Shown here: positions 18,367 to 28,093 of the stretch, in pieces
Layout of the letters: the number at the start of each line of letters is the position of its first letter
Numbering within the stretch: position 1 is the first letter of the stretch
Assembly: GCF_039993895.1 (NCBI RefSeq)
Contig: NZ_CP121194.1
Coordinates: 3,968,001 to 4,032,000, forward strand
Direction: 5' to 3'
Length of the DNA: 64,000 nucleotides
Source: Edaphobacter paludis
GTDB taxonomy: Bacteria > Acidobacteriota > Terriglobia > Terriglobales > Acidobacteriaceae
Position numbers and translations under genes: made by a program
The notes under the pieces: model-generated
Database searches by the model: none
The model's input: only the letters and a program-made list of their open reading frames with translations
Told to the model about the DNA's origin: nothing

Positions 18367-18957
18367 CTAAGAACCAGCCAACCCTGCCGCCGCTTCATCC
18401 AGCAGAGAGATTGTCCGCGCAATCGGCAACCCAACCACGTTGAAGTAGCAGCCCTCAATCCGGGGGATCCATCGCGCGGCGTAGCCCTGAATCGCATACG
18501 CCCCGGCCTTATCAAGCGGCTCACCGGTAGCGATGTACGCGTCGATCTCCGAGTCCTTGATTACGTCGAAGGTGACCTGCGTGATCTCAACCTCGCTGAT
18601 CGCCCCCTTGCGTGTAACCGCGGCAAGACCCGTCAACACTGCATGAGTGCGTCCGCTGAGAAGCTGCAGCATGCGCCGCGCATCAGCAGCATTTACAGGC
18701 TTACCGAGGATGTTGCTCTCGCTGACCACTGCGGTATCGGCCCCGATCACGATCAGCGGATCGCCACCAGAGTCGTGGGATTGATGCCGATTCCAGATGG
18801 CCTGCGCCTTCTCCACGGCCAGCCGCTGAACGTAGGCAGCCGCCCCCTCGTCGGGCAGCAGGTCTTCATTCAGATCGGCCGACTCGACAGTAAAGTTAAG
18901 GGCAGCCTGCGTGAGCAGTTCACGGCGGCGAGGCGAGGCGGAGGCAAGAATAAGCAT
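18367..18957 (-). CDS. maf: Maf-like nucleoside triphosphate pyrophosphatase
   Basis: A 196-residue house-cleaning pyrophosphatase that hydrolyses non-canonical or pyrimidine NTPs. It starts with the signature LILASASPRRRELL, and contains VIGADTAVV, ILGKPVNAADARRML and the YAIQGYAARWIPRIEGCYFNVVGLP block. The length is normal. It precedes the aldose-1-epimerase-like gene on the same strand by 22 bases downstream of it, so the two may be co-transcribed. Confidence 0.96.
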   Translation of the reverse strand: MLILASASPRRRELLTQAALNFTVESADLNEDLLPDEGAAAYVQRLAVEKAQAIWNRHQSHDSGGDPLIVIGADTAVVSESNILGKPVNAADARRMLQLLSGRTHAVLTGLAAVTRKGAISEVEITQVTFDVIKDSEIDAYIATGEPLDKAGAYAIQGYAARWIPRIEGCYFNVVGLPIARTISLLDEAAAGLAGS

Positions 18958-18979
18958 GGCAACCTAAAGTGTATTCGGC

Positions 18980-19876
18980 TCAGGACAAAATTTTCTCGAC
19001 GGAGATATGCGCCTGCATGCTGTGCGTCTTTCCCGGCGCAAGCGTGACAGTATTGGCCGCGGCGTTCACCGTTTCGACGCACAACATCTCGTGCCACTCG
19101 TCCGGCCCCAGATCGGCCATCGCCTTCCACGGATTGAAGACAACCGTGGTGTCGGAGTTCGTCTTGGCAACCGTGATGCGGCGACGACCGGCAGCATCGT
19201 GCAGAACACACGTCGCTTCAGTATTTTGATAGACCCGGTCGGTCGGTCCTGTAAACGTCAGCGGAGCATGCGCTGCGGGCTTCTCGCGCATGTTGTCGGT
19301 CTTGTCGATGAAGGGTGTCGGCTCAAGCCCGGTGACCGTCACCTCATGGACATCCACCACGGAGTAATAAGTATGCAGCGCCTCTTCAAAGAGAAGTGGC
19401 GCTGCCGCGTCGTTGGCCACCGCAAGCTGCATCGTGAGCGTACGCCCGATGGTCAGTTGATAGGCCAGCCGAAAGTTATCGTAGCCAAGCTCGCGGCTTA
19501 TCTCCGTCGGCGCCAGCGTGAACGTCAGATGCAGGTCGTTCCCGGCGAGCGCGGCAAAGGCCAGCGTCCAATTCTGGATACGAGCGAAGCCGTGGGATGG
19601 GCCAGTCTTGCCATCGTGCCGGTTCGCAAACCAAGGAAACGCAATGGGCACGCCGCCGCGGATCGGTTTGCCCGGCTCGAAGTCGCTCTTGCGGCTGACA
19701 AAAAGCACCGGCTGTTCCCCGGTAGGCTGCCACGCAGCAAGGTGCGCTCCCTGCAGATAGACCGTAGCCGTAGCGTGCGGCGTCGTCACGTCGGCATAGA
19801 TGAGGCCGCTGGCCGTCTGATTAAACGAGAGCACGCCGGGAATGGCGAAGTGTTCGGTGAGGGAAGCGATATCCAT
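18980..19876 (-). CDS. D-hexose-6-phosphate mutarotase (aldose 1-epimerase family)
   Basis: A 298-residue galactose-mutarotase-fold protein resembling YeaD: GAHLAAWQPTGEQPVLFVS, then GGVPIAFPWFANR, the catalytic histidine region GPSHGFARIQNW, FEEALHTYYSVVDV and a C-terminal ML-CVET block that would place the glutamate. It is inferred to interconvert the anomers of hexose-6-phosphates. The ATG at 19876 is chosen because MDIASLTEHF begins the domain; a much longer in-frame extension upstream is compositionally unlike protein. Confidence 0.9.
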   Translation of the reverse strand: MDIASLTEHFAIPGVLSFNQTASGLIYADVTTPHATATVYLQGAHLAAWQPTGEQPVLFVSRKSDFEPGKPIRGGVPIAFPWFANRHDGKTGPSHGFARIQNWTLAFAALAGNDLHLTFTLAPTEISRELGYDNFRLAYQLTIGRTLTMQLAVANDAAAPLLFEEALHTYYSVVDVHEVTVTGLEPTPFIDKTDNMREKPAAHAPLTFTGPTDRVYQNTEATCVLHDAAGRRRITVAKTNSDTTVVFNPWKAMADLGPDEWHEMLCVETVNAAANTVTLAPGKTHSMQAHISVEKILS

Positions 19877-20009
19877 AACTGCTTTCGAGTATCTCAGATG
19901 GAAACGCCTTTTATGCCCTTCGAATGAAGTGCAATCCAAAGCCAAAGAGAAACGAGGGCAACCTGGATGGCTGCCCTCGATAAGAGATTGCGATATTGGC
20001 AAAAGCGAT

Positions 20010-20816
20010 CTAAATCTGCGAATACGCCGTCGGGCTGAGAATGAGGTTCGTGACATTGCTCACGATCGGCTCAAACGAATAGCGAGACGAACTCGACAGT
20101 TTCTTCCAATCCGGATCGCTGCTGAAGCGCTTCCACTTGTCCGTCAAGTCGGACAGCTCGGGATAGCTGAGCATGTACGTCAGGTTCGGCATGCGCGGAC
20201 CAATGAGCGTGTCGCCATAGAAGACCTGGTCGAAGCCCGCCTTCTGAAAGATCTCGAACTCGCCATGATGGAACATCTCGACCTTGCGAACGTGATCGGC
20301 ATCGCTGGGGCTCTCGTAGGTGCGAAGCTGGAAGACGCGCTTACCATGCTGCGCCGCCGAAGGGGGTGGAGTCAGCTTCGGATGCCCTTCAAAAGCAGCG
20401 AGCAGCGAGCTTTCCATGCGAATGAACGCAGGCGCCGTCGCGGGGGCGCTCCAGAACGGCTGCGCCGTCTTCATAAACTGTTCGTCCTGTGCCAGCCGCA
20501 GATCGACGTTCACCAGCGTCTCGAGATTGCTGCAGGGCAACAGCAGATAAAGCGTCGGCGTCTCCGGGCCCAGGTCGAGATGAAAGGCGCCAACGGGCGC
20601 GATGCCCAGACGGTTCAGCGCGGGGATCAGCGAGTCGGCCACGTAGCTGTCCGTGAGCTTGGTCTGCGGCCCTGACTGCATGTGGTACTTGCGTATTTGG
20701 TAGTATTCCCGCGGGCCGGCAGCCGCCGGTGATTGTGCAACGCCCGATTGTGGCTGGCTGGCAAGGGCAAGCGTCGATGCGGCAAGGGACGAGGTCAGAA
20801 AATCACGCCGTTTCAT
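20010..20816 (-). CDS. NIPSNAP family protein with Tat-type signal
   Basis: A 268-residue exported protein. The N-terminus MKRRDFLTSSLAASTLALASQ is a twin-arginine signal. Two NIPSNAP ferredoxin-like repeats follow, about residues 38-140 (YYQIRKYHMQSG) and 165-265 (VFQLRTYESPSD, FEIFQKAGFDQVFYGDTLIGPRMPNLTYMLSY in parts). AGGAG precedes the ATG at good spacing. Homologues are common in Acidobacteriota and Planctomycetota. The biochemical role is unknown. Confidence 0.88.
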   Translation of the reverse strand: MKRRDFLTSSLAASTLALASQPQSGVAQSPAAAGPREYYQIRKYHMQSGPQTKLTDSYVADSLIPALNRLGIAPVGAFHLDLGPETPTLYLLLPCSNLETLVNVDLRLAQDEQFMKTAQPFWSAPATAPAFIRMESSLLAAFEGHPKLTPPPSAAQHGKRVFQLRTYESPSDADHVRKVEMFHHGEFEIFQKAGFDQVFYGDTLIGPRMPNLTYMLSYPELSDLTDKWKRFSSDPDWKKLSSSSRYSFEPIVSNVTNLILSPTAYSQI

Positions 20817-20949
20817 TTGTTCTCCTGCAGATAGAATGCCCGCAAGCGCGGGACCAGAACGCATCTTGAAGCATACAGAATGCACGCGAAGAATGTCCCC
20901 ACGCCGCGTTGCTTTTTGAGGGCGAGCCGCATTGCCTTATGCTGGAAAC

Positions 20950-21552
20950 ATGATGCGCCGCATCCCGCTCTGCCTGCTTCTCTCCTGCGCTCTCCTGTTC
21001 GGCGCCGCTCGCACGGCCTCTGCAATTGAGGTCAAGATCTCGTCGCAGGCGCTCGAACGCACGCTTCGCGCACAGCTCTTCAACGGGGCCGATGGCCGCT
21101 ACTACATGCGTGGCGACATCAATTCCGCCTGCTACGTCTACGCCGATTCGCCGCACGTCACCTTCATGCAGGACCGCATCGTCGTGCATGTGCACGCACG
21201 CGCGAAGCTGGGCACCTCGGTTGGCGGCCTCTGCATCGGCGTGTCGATGGACACCAATGCTGACGTCTCCATGATCCCCGTCGCGCAGGAACAGATCATC
21301 GGCTTTCGCGATGCGCGCATCGAACGCCTCAGCGAATCGAAGGAGTTGAACTTCCTTCTCGTGCCCTTCCTCGACCGCAAGCTTCCCGACCAGATGAAGG
21401 TGAACGCCGCCGACCTGATGCGGCAACTGTTGAGCCAATCGACCCAGACCACAGGCTATGCCTTCACGCTCAGTTCGCTGAAGCTGCACTCCCTGTTCGT
21501 CGAAGGCACGATGCTTGTGCTCGACGCCGACGCCGGGTTGAACGTGGACTGA
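20950..21552 (+). CDS. Hypothetical exported protein
   Basis: A 200-residue protein with a clear signal peptide (MMRRIPLCLLLSCALLFGAARTASA, cleavage near residue 25). The mature part has alternating hydrophobic strands (RIVVHVHARAKLGTS, VSMDTNADVSMIPV) and ends LVLDADAGLNVD, consistent with a periplasmic beta-rich, possibly lipid-binding fold. I do not recognise the family. It is divergent from the NIPSNAP gene and convergent with the next gene. It may start at either of two adjacent ATGs. Confidence 0.75.
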   Translation: MMRRIPLCLLLSCALLFGAARTASAIEVKISSQALERTLRAQLFNGADGRYYMRGDINSACYVYADSPHVTFMQDRIVVHVHARAKLGTSVGGLCIGVSMDTNADVSMIPVAQEQIIGFRDARIERLSESKELNFLLVPFLDRKLPDQMKVNAADLMRQLLSQSTQTTGYAFTLSSLKLHSLFVEGTMLVLDADAGLNVD

Positions 21553-21571
21553 AGCTATCGGCGCAAATGTT

Positions 21572-22654
21572 TTACTGCGCCGCGCCGAAATATGGGACAG
21601 TAATCCCGCCCGGCGCCGAAGGTACAGGTTCTCCATGCAATTGCGGTTCGCTCTCTGACGCCGGTTGCACGGATGGCTTTGCCAGGTCCACCGCGACGCC
21701 CTGCGCTCTACCCAGGTTCTCGATGTCACCCGGCAATATCTCCCTCGGCGAGTCCTTCGGCGCCTTGAAGCGCCCATCGGCCAGATAGGCCACCACCATT
21801 CCTGCCGTGAGCGGCGGACTCAATACGAACAGTGGCACAACATACTTCTTCGATTTCACCAGCGACTCCACCACGCCGTTGATGGGATGGCTGCGATGGA
21901 TCGTACCCGGCACCTGCGGAATCACGAACGTCAAAAAACCCAGCTCCGGATGCCTCCTTCCATACTTCGTCAGAGATCGCGCGACCTGCTTGGGCGTCGT
22001 AATGCCAAGATCGATGAAGAAATTTCGATGGATCGAATGCGGATAGTAGACGTTCAACAGCATCTTCGAAAAATCCGCGCAGTTATGGAAGAAGAGATTG
22101 AAGTGACTGACATTGCGATTGTCGTTGAACTCGGCGATGAAGCGCGCATCTGCCTCCCGCGTCGTCTCAACCTGAAAACCATAGATCTTGCGGTCGTAGG
22201 ATGCGCCGATGAGCTGAGTCCAGTCTCCCTTCGGCGACTTCCTCGCGTCTTCGTCGGCTTCAGCGTCGGGAATGATATTCAGCAAATGCTGACGGCGGTA
22301 TGCGTCGCGCAACTGTGCTTCGAGCCCCGGATCGGCCGTTGCAGGAACGTCTTCCGCATGATCGACGGCGTACAGATACGGCACCAGGGGAATCGCCAGC
22401 CAGTCGTAGCCGCCCACCTTGTGATAGCGGCTGATGACCACGCCAAACTCGCCGGGCCGGCATGGGCGCAGTTGAGTCGGCGTCTCCGCGCAAATGTGGT
22501 TCAGATAGATCGCCGCGTGTCCCGTCGGATTAATCGCGCCGAACGTGCCGTATGGTTCTTCCATCAGCAGGGCTGCGTCTGCATGCGCCCGAACTCCGGA
22601 TGCCGCCAGAACTAGCAACGCCCATGCGATGAGAATTCCTCTTATGCGTTTCAT
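21572..22654 (-). CDS. Hypothetical exported protein with H and HNC motifs (possible permuted papain-like fold)
   Basis: A 360-residue protein with a signal peptide (MKRIRGILIAWALLVLAASGVRAHA). Near residue 43 it has GHAAIYLNHIC and further on FNLFFHNCADFSKMLLN. A histidine motif followed by a later HNC motif is the order seen in circularly permuted NlpC/P60-like or LRAT-like hydrolases, so a cysteine hydrolase is a reasonable guess, but it is only an inference. A late hydrophobic stretch (VPLFVLSPPLTAGMVVAYLA) could be a membrane helix. The ATG at 22654 is used, with AAGG upstream. Confidence 0.75.
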   Translation of the reverse strand: MKRIRGILIAWALLVLAASGVRAHADAALLMEEPYGTFGAINPTGHAAIYLNHICAETPTQLRPCRPGEFGVVISRYHKVGGYDWLAIPLVPYLYAVDHAEDVPATADPGLEAQLRDAYRRQHLLNIIPDAEADEDARKSPKGDWTQLIGASYDRKIYGFQVETTREADARFIAEFNDNRNVSHFNLFFHNCADFSKMLLNVYYPHSIHRNFFIDLGITTPKQVARSLTKYGRRHPELGFLTFVIPQVPGTIHRSHPINGVVESLVKSKKYVVPLFVLSPPLTAGMVVAYLADGRFKAPKDSPREILPGDIENLGRAQGVAVDLAKPSVQPASESEPQLHGEPVPSAPGGITVPYFGAAQ

Positions 22655-22758
22655 CCAAACCTTTCTGAGCTGAAAGGGAAGCATGGCTGTGCTTTCCAAG
22701 AAGTTGTCTAACGCTACGACCGCGACAAATTCTTTTGCCGCTGTCACTTTTCCGGCCC

Positions 22759-22812
22759 CGACGTCACAAACCGCTCACCATCCGTGACGCGGTGGAGAGA
22801 CCCTGTATTTTC
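22759..22812 (-). repeat. Degenerate copy of repeat family B
   Basis: GGTGGAGAGACCCTGTATTT matches, in reverse orientation, the core found at 48943-48989 and 50861-50941. The flanking arm is degraded. It lies in the 313-base gap 22655-22967, which otherwise holds no gene that I can support. Confidence 0.55.
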
Positions 22813-22967
22813 CGTTGCTCGTTCTACGCCGTATCTCCTAAGTGAATCGGCGCAGGGCAACGAACTCTCTCTTGTTAGAGACACCCTTCCACGCAAAGTG
22901 TTTCGAGAGTTTCTTATTGCTATTTGATTTGATTGAGGTTCGACGTCAACGGTCGCAGAGCGTGCGA

Positions 22968-23600
22968 TTACCGAGTCGGCAGCAGCTTCCTGCGTTCCGT
23001 CTCCAGGTACGTATACCGGATGCGGTGGATCACCGTTGTGGTCGAGAATAAAGCCAGCACCCACAATGCCGCAGCCATCACTCCCCAATGGTTGAACAGA
23101 GCGCCGAGGATCACGCAGACGATGCGCTCGGGCCGCTCCATGAACCCCACCTTGCAGCTTCCAATCAACGCTTCCGCGCGGGCACGGGTGTAGCTCACCA
23201 TCAACGAAGCCGTCATCACAAAAGCCACCAGGCCGACATAAAACAGACGGTTGCCACGTGCGTAGAAGACCAGCAGGCCGAAGAAAATCACCACGTCGGA
23301 GTAGCGATCGATTACCGAATCGAAGAACGCGCCGAAGACTGAGACCTGGTTCGTCTGCCGGGCGACCCGGCCATCGACCATATCAAAGATTCCGGCTCCA
23401 ATAATGATCACGCCCGCGTAGAAGAACATACGGTCTGCGTTTCGAATGCGCGCAAAACCGAAGAACATAGCAGCAACAATGTTGATGCAAAGCCCGATAA
23501 AGGTAAGCGCGTTCGGTGAGATCCGGGTCAGTGCAAGACCATTGACGATCTTCTGCAGCAGCCAGCCGCTGCCCTTGCCGAATGCACTTGTCCAGGTCAA
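22968..23600 (-). CDS. CDP-alcohol phosphatidyltransferase family protein
   Basis: A 210-residue integral membrane enzyme. The catalytic signature D-x2-DG-x2-AR-x8-G-x3-D-x3-D is complete in DMVDGRVARQTNQV followed by FGAFFDSVIDR. Several hydrophobic helices surround it. Such enzymes swap CMP of a CDP-lipid for an alcohol such as glycerol phosphate, inositol phosphate or serine; the alcohol acceptor cannot be decided. The C-terminal half (YTRARAEALIGSCKVGFMERPERI) resembles the branch that includes phosphatidylinositol-phosphate synthases, by memory only. Confidence 0.92.
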   Translation of the reverse strand: MTWTSAFGKGSGWLLQKIVNGLALTRISPNALTFIGLCINIVAAMFFGFARIRNADRMFFYAGVIIIGAGIFDMVDGRVARQTNQVSVFGAFFDSVIDRYSDVVIFFGLLVFYARGNRLFYVGLVAFVMTASLMVSYTRARAEALIGSCKVGFMERPERIVCVILGALFNHWGVMAAALWVLALFSTTTVIHRIRYTYLETERRKLLPTR

Positions 23601-23668
23601 AAAACTTGCCTCCCGAAAGACTGCTCTGCCTTATCGCTCTTAACTAAAAATCCATGGCCCGATTGAAA

Positions 23669-24145
23669 TTACTCGGCAGCGGTGTCGTGAATCGTCACCA
23701 GTTTCAGCACCTCGAGCTCGCGGTTGCCGTTCGGTGTAATCACGGTGGCCACGTCGCCAACCTTTTTGCCCAGCAGGCATCGCCCGATCGGCGACGTCGT
23801 CGAGATCAACCCCTGCGACACGTCGGACTCTTCGCTGGTCACCAGCTTGTACTGGATCTCTTCGTTCTTGCTCGAATCGTAAACCGTGACCGTCGCGCCG
23901 AAGCCGACCTTGTCGTGCGGAATGTTGACCAGGTTCACCATGGCAAGCTCGCCCATCCGCTTTTTGAGCTGGCCGAGCCGCGCATTAACGAAGACCTGCC
24001 GCTGCTTCGCCATGTGATACTCGGCATTCTCGCTCAGGTCGCCCAGCGCAACCGCCTTCTTGATCTCTGCGGGCAGCTCGGTGGTGAGCTCGTACTCAAG
24101 TTGCTTAATCTCTTCTTCGAGCCTTTTCTTTACGTGTTCTGGCAT
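23669..24145 (-). CDS. greA: Transcription elongation factor GreA
   Basis: A 158-residue factor that rescues backtracked RNA polymerase by stimulating transcript cleavage. The N-terminal coiled coil contains the acidic tip ALGDLSENAEYHMAKQRQ, and the C-terminal FKBP-like domain has the closing motif SPIGRCLLGKKVGDVATV. I use ATG 24145 (MPEHVKKRLEEE), the usual N-terminus; a start 13 codons upstream is unlikely. It is divergent from mltG. Confidence 0.97.
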   Translation of the reverse strand: MPEHVKKRLEEEIKQLEYELTTELPAEIKKAVALGDLSENAEYHMAKQRQVFVNARLGQLKKRMGELAMVNLVNIPHDKVGFGATVTVYDSSKNEEIQYKLVTSEESDVSQGLISTTSPIGRCLLGKKVGDVATVITPNGNRELEVLKLVTIHDTAAE

Positions 24146-24370
24146 GGGGCCTTCCAGGTCGCGCTGGCATATTCGCAACGTCACTGCGGCAGCGGGTTCA
24201 AAATCAAAAGTCCATTATACGATGCGGCCCGCCCGAAGGCGCTCTGGGCGGATCTGATCACCGCGATGGCTCGATCGGCGGAAGACCTCTTCCAGCCTGC
24301 GTCCCCTAACCTCCGCACCGTAAAATAGTCCAAACACGATGCATCCACAGCATCGCTGGAGGGACGCGGC

Positions 24371-25375
24371 TTGAAGTTTCTGGGAACACTTTTACTGCTG
24401 GTGCTGATCGCCGTGGCCGTCACCGGCTACGTTGTCTACATCCCCTTCGGCCCTCATGCCGAGACCTTCGTCGACATCGCGCCCGGCACCGGGACCCCGG
24501 AGATCGCCGCGCAGCTTCAAAAGAATGGCATCATCCGCAGCCGCTATGGCTTCGACCTGCTGCACCTCACTCAACAGGGAACGCTCAAGGCCGGAGAGTA
24601 CCGCTTCGATCACGCTGCCCCCATGACCGAGGTCTATGCGCGGATCGTACGCGGCGACGTCTACACCATCACCCTCAAGATTCCCGAGGGCTACAACATC
24701 TTCGACATCGCCCAGGCCGTCGCCGCCGCCGGGCTTGGCACCCGCGACGCCTTCCTCGCCGCGGAGCGCCAGCACACCGAGTTGATCGCCTGGCTCCCCC
24801 AAACCGGCGTGACCGGTGAAAGAATTGCGCCGCAATCGCTCGAGGGCTATCTCTTCCCCGATACCTACTTTTTCTCTCGCCACACCACTCCCGAACAGAT
24901 GCTCGCCACCATGGTTCGCCGCTTCCGGCGGGCCAGCACCGAGCTCGGCCTCAGCGGAGACATCCAACAGACCGTGATCATGGCCTCCCTCGTAGAGAAA
25001 GAGGTCAATCAGGACACCGAACGGCCTCTGGTCGCGGGTGTCTTCACCAATCGGCTCGCGAAGGGAATGCCGCTCGCCACCGATCCGACCGTGATCTATG
25101 CCGCGCTGCTTGACCATCGTTGGAGCGGTTCCATCCACACCTCCGATCTGCAGTCCATGTCGCCCTACAACACTTACAAACATGCAGGATTGCCGCCCGG
25201 CCCCATCTGCAATCCTGGCATCGCGTCCTTGCGCGCCGCCATGGCCCCGGCAAAGACCGATTACCTCTACTTCGTCAGCGACGCCGCTGGCCATAGCCTC
25301 TTCTCCACCGATCTGAAGCAGCATTCAGAGCAGGTGCACGCCTACTGGAACACAGAAAAATCCCGGAACCATTAA
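24371..25375 (+). CDS. mltG: Endolytic transglycosylase MltG
   Basis: A 334-residue membrane-anchored lytic transglycosylase that cuts nascent glycan strands and so terminates them. It has one N-terminal membrane helix (residues 3-24), a LysM-like region, and the YceG domain with LEGYLFPDTYFF, the catalytic glutamate in IMASLVEKEVNQDTE, and SPYNTYKHAGLPPGPICNPG. Translation starts at TTG 24371, preceded by GGAGGG. The length is normal. Confidence 0.96.
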   Translation: MKFLGTLLLLVLIAVAVTGYVVYIPFGPHAETFVDIAPGTGTPEIAAQLQKNGIIRSRYGFDLLHLTQQGTLKAGEYRFDHAAPMTEVYARIVRGDVYTITLKIPEGYNIFDIAQAVAAAGLGTRDAFLAAERQHTELIAWLPQTGVTGERIAPQSLEGYLFPDTYFFSRHTTPEQMLATMVRRFRRASTELGLSGDIQQTVIMASLVEKEVNQDTERPLVAGVFTNRLAKGMPLATDPTVIYAALLDHRWSGSIHTSDLQSMSPYNTYKHAGLPPGPICNPGIASLRAAMAPAKTDYLYFVSDAAGHSLFSTDLKQHSEQVHAYWNTEKSRNH

Positions 25376-25527
25376 GTACACCTACTTCCCACTGAAAATA
25401 AGAGAAGCGCAATGGCCCTCCGCAACATCCAATAACACGAAAAGAAAATCGAACCTACCGCGATTGCGTAGGCCACGCTTATCGGCGTGCGTGTGTTCGT
25501 GGACAGATATACTCGAAGTTTGTGCTC

Positions 25528-26412
25528 ATGAGTTTAAGAAAAGCGGTAGCGGCGGGATTGATTGGCCTGGTTCCGGCGTTGACCGGATGCCTGACCCATA
25601 CTCGCATCGTACCCCGAACCCACCTCGCCGAGCTGGTCATCGGTACATCGCTCAACGCCTTGGTCAAACAGATCAACACCCGGTACGACGACCTCCAGAC
25701 CATGAAGGCCACGGTCGAGATCTCCGCCACAACAGGCGGCGGCCTGCAGGGGAAGGTCACCGAGTCGCCCAACTTCAGCGGCTACATCTTCATGCGCAAG
25801 CCCGAAGACCTGCGCGTTATTCTGCTCGTCCCTGTCCTGCGCAATCAGGCGATGGACATGGTGAGCGACGGCAAGACATGGAAGCTTTGGATTCCCCCGA
25901 GAAATCGCGCCATGGAAGGCACGAGCCAAGTCACGAAACCGTCGAAAAATGGCCTTGAAAACCTTCGCCCTGCCGTCTTCTTCGGCTCGCTCTTCATCCG
26001 CGGTCTTGAGCCCGACGAGATCGCCTCGCTTACATCCGACATCCGCGTCGTTCCCGACCCGAAGAAGAAAAAAGATCTCATCGAAGAGCCGGACTACGAG
26101 CTCCAGATCCTCTCCCAGCCAGAGGGCCAGACGGCACACACGCACCGCGTCATCCACATCAGCCGCACCAACCTGGAGCCATTCCAGCAGGACCTTTACG
26201 ATCCGGACGGCAACATCGTCACCCAGGCCGTGTACAGCAACTACCAGACATTCGATGGGATCTCCTTTCCTACAAAGATCGTCATCACGCGCCCGCTCGA
26301 CCAGTACAGCCTGACCGTCACCATCACCAAGCTGGCCTTGAACCAGCCGCTCGCCAACGATCAGTTCGATATGAAGATCCCCGACAACGTTCCCGTTCAG
26401 AAGATGAACTAG
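25528..26412 (+). CDS. Lipoprotein, LolA/DUF4292-like
   Basis: A 294-residue protein with a lipoprotein signal peptide: MSLRKAVAAGLIGLVPALTGC, where the cysteine would be lipidated. The mature part has long beta strands (FSGYIFMRKPEDLRVILLVPV, YELQILSQPEG, VITRPLDQYSLTVTITKLALNQP) of the half-barrel type seen in outer-membrane lipoprotein carriers such as LolA/LolB. The role may be in envelope lipoprotein or lipid handling. It is followed 70 bases later by the VWA protein gene on the same strand. The ATG at 25528 is preferred over GTG 25522. Confidence 0.82.
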   Translation: MSLRKAVAAGLIGLVPALTGCLTHTRIVPRTHLAELVIGTSLNALVKQINTRYDDLQTMKATVEISATTGGGLQGKVTESPNFSGYIFMRKPEDLRVILLVPVLRNQAMDMVSDGKTWKLWIPPRNRAMEGTSQVTKPSKNGLENLRPAVFFGSLFIRGLEPDEIASLTSDIRVVPDPKKKKDLIEEPDYELQILSQPEGQTAHTHRVIHISRTNLEPFQQDLYDPDGNIVTQAVYSNYQTFDGISFPTKIVITRPLDQYSLTVTITKLALNQPLANDQFDMKIPDNVPVQKMN

Positions 26413-26482
26413 CTTCGATCCGTGTTCCTTCCACTCGCACGACACGTCCTTGCAGGAGTAGCCTGACGGGGAGGATTTCTTC

Positions 26483-28093
26483 ATGCCGTCGATGCCGATG
26501 CGTGCGGTTCTCTCCGTGGCTGCGCTGTTGTGCATAGCAGCTCTTCCTGTAGCGCAGTCGCAGAGCACCCCTTCCCAGAAACAGCCTGCAGCGAGCGATG
26601 CTCCCACTCTTCACGTCACGTCGCGGCTGGTATTTCTGGACGTCACCGTATTGAACGCGAAGGGCCATCCCGTCGTGAGCGGCCTCACTAAAGACGACTT
26701 CACCATTACGCAGGACAAGAAGCCGCAGAGAATATTTTCGTTCGAGGCCCCCGAAGCGCATGTAGTCACAGCCGACGCAGCGGACGATAACCCCGCTGGC
26801 AGCGCTCCCGTAACCATCTTCGTCATCGACCAACTGAACTCCACCTTCGAGCAGATGGCCTACATCCGCTATTGCGTGCACAAGTATCTGGCCAAAGAGC
26901 CAAAGCAACTGAAGGCCCCCGCAGAGGTAATGGTGATGGGCAACGAGTCGCTGGAGATGGTGCAGGGCTATACCCGCGACAAGAAAGAACTGCTCTCGGC
27001 GGTCGACCATATCCCCACAGTGATCCCCTACAAAATGAATGGTTCGTTCTTCAGCGAGCGGTTTGTTCAATCGATCTATGCGCTACAGGAGATTGCGCTG
27101 GAGAACCATGGCGTGCCCGGACGAAAGAATATCGTGTGGATCGGCCATGGCGGCCCCAGCCTCTACACCGCTTCCCTCGACAGCAAAATAGTCGATGAAG
27201 TCAACGCTCATGTTCACCGCACTGTAAACATGCTGGTCGATTCGCGCATGAGTCTCTTTCTTATCTATCCCGGCCTGGAGGTGAGGAGTCGTCTCGGCAC
27301 GCCGATAAGCGCGATGTCGGCCGAGCTTGAGATTGGCGACGACGATCCCTTTTCAGGCGACATCAACTTCGGCGTCTTCGTGAATGAGACCGGCGGCAAA
27401 CTCTTCTATAACCGCAACGACCTTGACCAGCTCATACGAACTTCGGTCGAGCTGGGTTCGCGGTATTACACCCTCACCTACCAGCCGCCCGAGGGCGTAG
27501 CCGATGGCAAATTCCGGCGCGTGCGCGTCACCATGCGAAACCCTGCACTGCACGCGCTCACCAAGGCAGGCTACTTCGCGCCGGACAAAACAGCCCCCGC
27601 CGATCCACGGGCGAATATTCTCTACAATATCGCCGAAGCCGCGCAAGCCGACGTACCCTTCCAGGGTGTCGGGCTGACGGTCGAGAAGGTGATACGCCAT
27701 CGCGATACAAACTCCGCCGACATCACGGTGAATCTGAACACGAAGAATCTCGGCTGGCAGGCGGCAGCCGATGGAAAGAACACCGCCGACATAGGTTTCG
27801 TCGCAGCAAGCCTATCCGCGCGACGCGATGTGCTGGCTTCAAAGACCGAGGACCTGAGGCTGATCAATAACTCATCTAATCCCGTCCGCACCGAGAAGCC
27901 CCACGCGCACCTTACGATGACCCTGCGCGTACCCCGCCGAACCAAATCAGTACGGCTCGTGATCGGCTCTTTAGCAGATGGACGCATGGGCGCCGTCGAG
28001 CTTGACCGAAAGGCCATCGACGCCGCTCCCGACATGCCTACTCCGCAGCCGAAGCTGATTCCGCAGCCCGCCAAACAGCTTCCTTCCCCATAA
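26483..28093 (+). CDS. VWFA-related domain protein, exported
   Basis: A 536-residue secreted protein. Signal peptide residues 1-26 end at AQS. An N-terminal beta region (LVFLDVTVLNAKGHPVVSGLTKDDFTITQDKK in parts) is the hallmark of the Acidobacteriota VWFA-related family. The VWA domain follows, with VTIFVIDQLNSTFEQM in place of a perfect DxSxS metal site, and later RKNIVWIGHGG. The C-terminal 150 residues form a further beta domain, and the tail is Pro-rich. Function is unknown; an adhesive or scaffold role outside the cell is inferred. GGGGAGG lies just before the start. Confidence 0.85.
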   Translation: MPSMPMRAVLSVAALLCIAALPVAQSQSTPSQKQPAASDAPTLHVTSRLVFLDVTVLNAKGHPVVSGLTKDDFTITQDKKPQRIFSFEAPEAHVVTADAADDNPAGSAPVTIFVIDQLNSTFEQMAYIRYCVHKYLAKEPKQLKAPAEVMVMGNESLEMVQGYTRDKKELLSAVDHIPTVIPYKMNGSFFSERFVQSIYALQEIALENHGVPGRKNIVWIGHGGPSLYTASLDSKIVDEVNAHVHRTVNMLVDSRMSLFLIYPGLEVRSRLGTPISAMSAELEIGDDDPFSGDINFGVFVNETGGKLFYNRNDLDQLIRTSVELGSRYYTLTYQPPEGVADGKFRRVRVTMRNPALHALTKAGYFAPDKTAPADPRANILYNIAEAAQADVPFQGVGLTVEKVIRHRDTNSADITVNLNTKNLGWQAAADGKNTADIGFVAASLSARRDVLASKTEDLRLINNSSNPVRTEKPHAHLTMTLRVPRRTKSVRLVIGSLADGRMGAVELDRKAIDAAPDMPTPQPKLIPQPAKQLPSP

